Of a DNA stretch of 16,759 bases, positions 13,902 to 16,759 are shown one piece after another; the stretch's first letter is position 1, and each line of letters opens with the position of its first letter. Origin of the DNA: Rickettsiella sp. GTDB taxonomy: Bacteria > Pseudomonadota > Gammaproteobacteria > Diplorickettsiales > Diplorickettsiaceae. The notes under the pieces are model-generated. The model searched no databases and was not told the DNA's origin. It was given only the letters and a program-made list of their open reading frames with translations. The stretch lies in contig JAVHYG010000017.1 in NCBI GenBank assembly GCA_031119195.1, positions 1-16,759 on the forward strand, given 5' to 3'. The position numbers were made by a program, and so were the translations under genes.

Positions 13902-15092
13902 TTAAGTAGTAATCTCTTTCATTCTGTCATATTTAACATTGTCTTTAGAGTACATTGTCATTAAAGGTTCATCAGCGACTCTAACAACACCCGCTTTTTG
14001 TCTAAATCCATTAAAATTTGTAGCTAATGTTCGACCATAAGCTCCTATTTGGCCAATTTCTATGTAATCCCCTGATCTAATATCATTGGGTAGATAAAAA
14101 GGGCCTTTCATACAGTCCAATGAATCACAGGTAGGGCCATAAAAACTAAACGGTGTAAGATTTACATCTCCCATACAATTCGGCCGTAATAAGCGCACTG
14201 GAAAAACAAATTGTGGAATCCCAGCATCAAAAAGACTGCCATAAGTACCATCGTTGATGTAGAGTCGATTGGCCTTTCGTAATTCCACACATACAATAAC
14301 AGATGTACTTTCAGCAACTAATGAGCGTCCTGGTTCACAAAGTAATTCGATCTTTGGTCGCTTTTGAACAACTTTTTCAAACTCTGCCTGAATTTCGTTG
14401 AAATAAATAGATAATCCGGGCGGAATCATACCTGGATAAATCGAGGGAAATCCACCACCGACATTAAAATATTCAACCTCTACTCGCGCTTTATCTATAG
14501 CTTTATTCGCCATAGAAATTGCTAAGCGATAAGCATCTGGATGCATACACTGGGAACCTACATGAAACGTCACACCTAGCTTATAAGCCACTTTTCGTAT
14601 TTGCTTAAGCAGTTCAGGTGCTTTCTGCAAATCGGCACCAAACTTTCCTGCCAAGCTGAACTCAGCAAAAGTACTTGGAATAGCTAGGCGTAAATAGAGA
14701 TTTAGGTCTTTGGCATTTTCGGTGTATCGCAAAATCTTGTCTAATTCATCTAAACAATCCAAAGAAAAATGTCGCACCCCGCAATTAAAATAAGCTTCGC
14801 GAATTGCATATGGCGCTTTTACAGGGTGCATAAAATAAAGAGTCGCGTGCGGCACGTATTTCTTAATAATGCAGATTTCTTCATAAGAAGCTACATCAAA
14901 CATCGTCACGCCATCGGTAGCCATAGATTGGATAACGTGGGTTTCGGGATTAGTTTTCACCGCATACAAAACGCGGCCACTAAATTGTGTACAAAAGTAA
15001 TTAACCGCGCGACTTAAAGTGGCTGGCCTAAAAGCAAAAACCGGCTGATTAGGTTTACTTTCAGCGATAGAAGCAATTGTTTGAAGTTCCAC
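13902..15092 (-). CDS. Alanine-racemase-fold PLP decarboxylase (ornithine/arginine decarboxylase type)
   Basis: A 396-residue fold-III PLP decarboxylase. K46 (YAVKTNPE) should hold the cofactor, H177 (HVGSQ) stacks on it, GGGFP (212-216) and EPGR (253-256) bind phosphate, C322 in YGPTCDSLDC is the catalytic cysteine and Y352 (GAYGRT) closes the dimer site. The GPTCDSxD motif is typical of ornithine and related basic-amino-acid decarboxylases of this fold, rather than diaminopimelate decarboxylase. The start is GTG at 15092; an AGGGGG stretch lies about twelve bases upstream. It leads a three-gene polyamine operon behind a good promoter at 15137-15165. Ornithine to putrescine is most likely; arginine to agmatine would explain the agmatinase. 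Confidence 0.88.
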   Translation of the reverse strand: MELQTIASIAESKPNQPVFAFRPATLSRAVNYFCTQFSGRVLYAVKTNPETHVIQSMATDGVTMFDVASYEEICIIKKYVPHATLYFMHPVKAPYAIREAYFNCGVRHFSLDCLDELDKILRYTENAKDLNLYLRLAIPSTFAEFSLAGKFGADLQKAPELLKQIRKVAYKLGVTFHVGSQCMHPDAYRLAISMANKAIDKARVEVEYFNVGGGFPSIYPGMIPPGLSIYFNEIQAEFEKVVQKRPKIELLCEPGRSLVAESTSVIVCVELRKANRLYINDGTYGSLFDAGIPQFVFPVRLLRPNCMGDVNLTPFSFYGPTCDSLDCMKGPFYLPNDIRSGDYIEIGQIGAYGRTLATNFNGFRQKAGVVRVADEPLMTMYSKDNVKYDRMKEITT

Positions 15093-15136
15093 CTTGCAAT
15101 AAAACCCCCTAGCCTTGAGATAAACAATATTTTTCC

Positions 15137-15165
15137 TGTATACATAGGCTCTACAACAATGTCAA
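15137..15165 (-). promoter_or_regulatory. Sigma-70 promoter of the polyamine operon
   Basis: On the minus strand a perfect TTGACA (15165-15160) is followed, after exactly 17 bases, by TATACA (15142-15137). The start point would fall near 15130, leaving a leader of about 38 bases before the GTG at 15092. Box quality and spacing make this the clearest promoter in the window. Confidence 0.75.
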
Positions 15166-15231
15166 TCAGATTTTATAAAAAAAGACCTTTTCAAAAATAA
15201 GCTAGCTTTGACAGATAGATTTGTTCATTAA

Positions 15232-15273
15232 TGTGAAAATTATCACTTAGTACGATTCGAAAATGGGTATAAT
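15232..15273 (+). promoter_or_regulatory. CRP/FNR-like dyad upstream of a TATAAT box
   Basis: TGTGA-N6-TCACT (15232-15247) fits the CRP consensus TGTGA-N6-TCACA with one mismatch. On the same strand TGGGTATAAT ends at 15273. The dyad centre falls at about -40.5 from the start point this box predicts (near 15280), within one base of the classic class II activator position, and no good -35 box is present. Transcription would run right toward the LysR gene, 545 bases away. Confidence 0.45.
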
Positions 15274-15824
15274 ATTCATCGTGACTTTTATATGTCTACC
15301 AACTCAACAAAATAAATTTTTCTGTTACATAAACTAAACTTGTCCAGTTGTTTTTTAAGTAACTTCTTTCCAACCTTTTTTCATAATTAATACCAATACA
15401 TTAGTTTCATTTCTAAACATTTTTCCGTTTTAACATAATAAATTTTTGCAAATTAAAAATCTTTGTACTAACTAACATTAACTTTTTAGCGTAAGCTAAG
15501 AGGTATCAAATACTCCCTTATAAAAAAATTAGCAACTTTCCTCTCTAATACAGCTATTTAATTGACTCAGTAAAAAGTAAAAAAATGGATGTTTTTGACC
15601 ATTGCCATCATAAGTCCTTTAGCTTTTCTAAAAACATTTAGTGTAGTTCTCATGATCCTAAACTGCTAAACAAATCACAAAGTTTATTTAAAGCTTTATA
15701 TGCTATAGATATTTTTAACAAGAATTATAGTCATTAGTATATTATTACGGTATTATAGTTTATTAAGGTTACCTTGAGTAAATTTAAAAAAAAATTAATT
15801 CTCGTAGTAAAAATTTAAAAATAT
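15274..15824. other. Long AT-rich intergenic region before the LysR gene
   Basis: I see no coding frame here beyond a few codons. The region is very AT-rich. It may serve as a long 5' leader or hold an unannotated small RNA. Close to the LysR gene is a short palindrome AAGGT-T-ACCTT (15765-15775), about 50 bases before the ATG, where a LysR-type self-regulatory site could lie. No clear terminator was found; AACTTGTCCAGTTG plus a T-run near 15340-15358 is a weak one at best. Confidence 0.4.
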
Positions 15825-16697
15825 ATGCGTATTACACTTAAACAGCTCGAAGTTTTTGTCGCCATTGCCAAATCTGGAAACGTTAGTCATGCAGCCAAAA
15901 AAATGTATCTTTCTCAATCTGCTTGTAGCATGGCACTTGCAACGCTTGAAGAACAATTGGAAGGATCTATTTTCGATAGACACGGTAAACAATTGTTTCT
16001 AAATGAAAGAGGTAGAGCTTTATTACCCAAAGCAACCACTATCATCTCTCAAATCAAAGAGCTTAAAGAAATGATGACGGAAAATAAAAAGGATAATTTA
16101 TCAGGACAATTGATTATAGGTGCGAGTAAAACAATCGGTAATTATTTATTACCTCCTCTTATTTCAGAATTTACGCAGCTTCACCAAAATATTCATGTTA
16201 AATTGGAAATATCTAATTCTGAAACTATTTTATCTAAATTACTTGCATTCAATATTGACATAGCCTTAATTGAAGCTAATTTTTATTCTGATAAAGTAAC
16301 TACCTATCCATGGAGAAAAGATGAGCTAGTAATTATCGCTTCGCCTAAAGATCCTTTAAGCAAAAAAAGAAAGCTTACTTTTTCAGATATAGCCAATGCA
16401 CGTTGGTTACTTGGCGAGACCGCTTCACAAACACGTGAAAAATTAGAGGAGGCAATCGGCGGAAAAATACAACCTTTTTTGGAATTAAATGATACTGAAG
16501 CGATTAGCCAAGCCATCCAAGCAGGGCTTGGAATCAGCTGCCTTTCTAGAGTTGTAGTCGGAGAAACTCTAAAAAACAATAAATTAACAGAGCTTAAAAC
16601 TCCTTTTTTAAACCTTAGTCGTGAATTTCATATTTTAATTCACAAAGAAAAGTATCAATCCGTAATTATATCCGAATTCTTAAAAAAATGTGCTTAA
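15825..16697 (+). CDS. LysR-family transcriptional regulator
   Basis: A 290-residue LTTR of standard length. Residues 1-60 hold the winged helix-turn-helix: ITLKQLEVFVAIAKSGNVSH, then AAKKMYLSQSACSMALATLE and the FDRHGKQLFLNERG wing. A linker helix follows (~65-90). Residues ~92-290 form the effector domain, with LIIGASKTIGNYLLPPLISE at its start, as in YeiE/CysB-like activators. The ATG at 15825 has no clear ribosome site, though the family N-terminus fits it exactly. It is divergent from the polyamine operon but 730 bases away, so control of that operon is possible, not shown. The effector is unknown. Confidence 0.9.
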   Translation: MRITLKQLEVFVAIAKSGNVSHAAKKMYLSQSACSMALATLEEQLEGSIFDRHGKQLFLNERGRALLPKATTIISQIKELKEMMTENKKDNLSGQLIIGASKTIGNYLLPPLISEFTQLHQNIHVKLEISNSETILSKLLAFNIDIALIEANFYSDKVTTYPWRKDELVIIASPKDPLSKKRKLTFSDIANARWLLGETASQTREKLEEAIGGKIQPFLELNDTEAISQAIQAGLGISCLSRVVVGETLKNNKLTELKTPFLNLSREFHILIHKEKYQSVIISEFLKKCA

Positions 16698-16759
16698 CAA
16701 AAAATCAAGTTGCGTTTGCGTATTGCTAGTGTAATAGAAATAGTCGAAAGGGCTACAGC

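Noticed and set aside
14769..16579. Frames opposite the decarboxylase (14769-15017) and the LysR gene (15795-15992, 16304-16579)
   Set aside because: All are antisense to genes with complete family motifs.

Overview
The window is AT-rich gammaproteobacterial DNA. A P4-like integrase, HigBA, an outer-membrane barrel and an ornithine decarboxylase / deoxyhypusine-synthase-like / agmatinase operon suggest a Legionellales-type host-associated bacterium (Coxiella/Rickettsiella/Legionella relatives). That placement is inferred from protein style only.

Positions 1-5701 are the right part of an integrated, probably self-replicating, P4-like genetic element. Reading leftward from its right end it holds a 45-bp tRNA-Thr(TGT) 3' half (attachment site), a tyrosine integrase, an AlpA-like regulator, a small HTH protein, a CHC2 zinc-finger primase piece and a TOPRIM/DUF927 helicase. 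The last four genes overlap end to end. Just beyond the helicase gene lies a symmetric array of 9-bp GTGAG iterons around an AT-rich core, which looks like a replication origin. A DUF5681 gene and the 3' end of an Rpn-like nuclease gene follow. The intact tRNA-Thr and the element's left end should lie left of position 1.

Positions 5702-7860 look like debris of a second, related element: integrase-arm-like repeats shared across the att site, a frameshifted unknown gene, a HigBA module whose toxin has lost its N-terminus, and a decayed second DUF5681 copy.

Positions 7861-11853 encode a signal-peptide-bearing outer-membrane barrel and then three tandem genes of Ig-like repeats. The two gene boundaries each cut an Ig domain at the same internal point. 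The third gene ends in a five-repeat Asp-box beta-propeller.

Positions 11934-15092 (minus strand) are a polyamine operon: PLP decarboxylase, DHS-like synthase and agmatinase, behind a near-consensus sigma-70 promoter. It probably makes homospermidine or a guanidino relative. A 730-bp gap with a CRP-like site separates it from a divergent LysR-type regulator (15825-16697).
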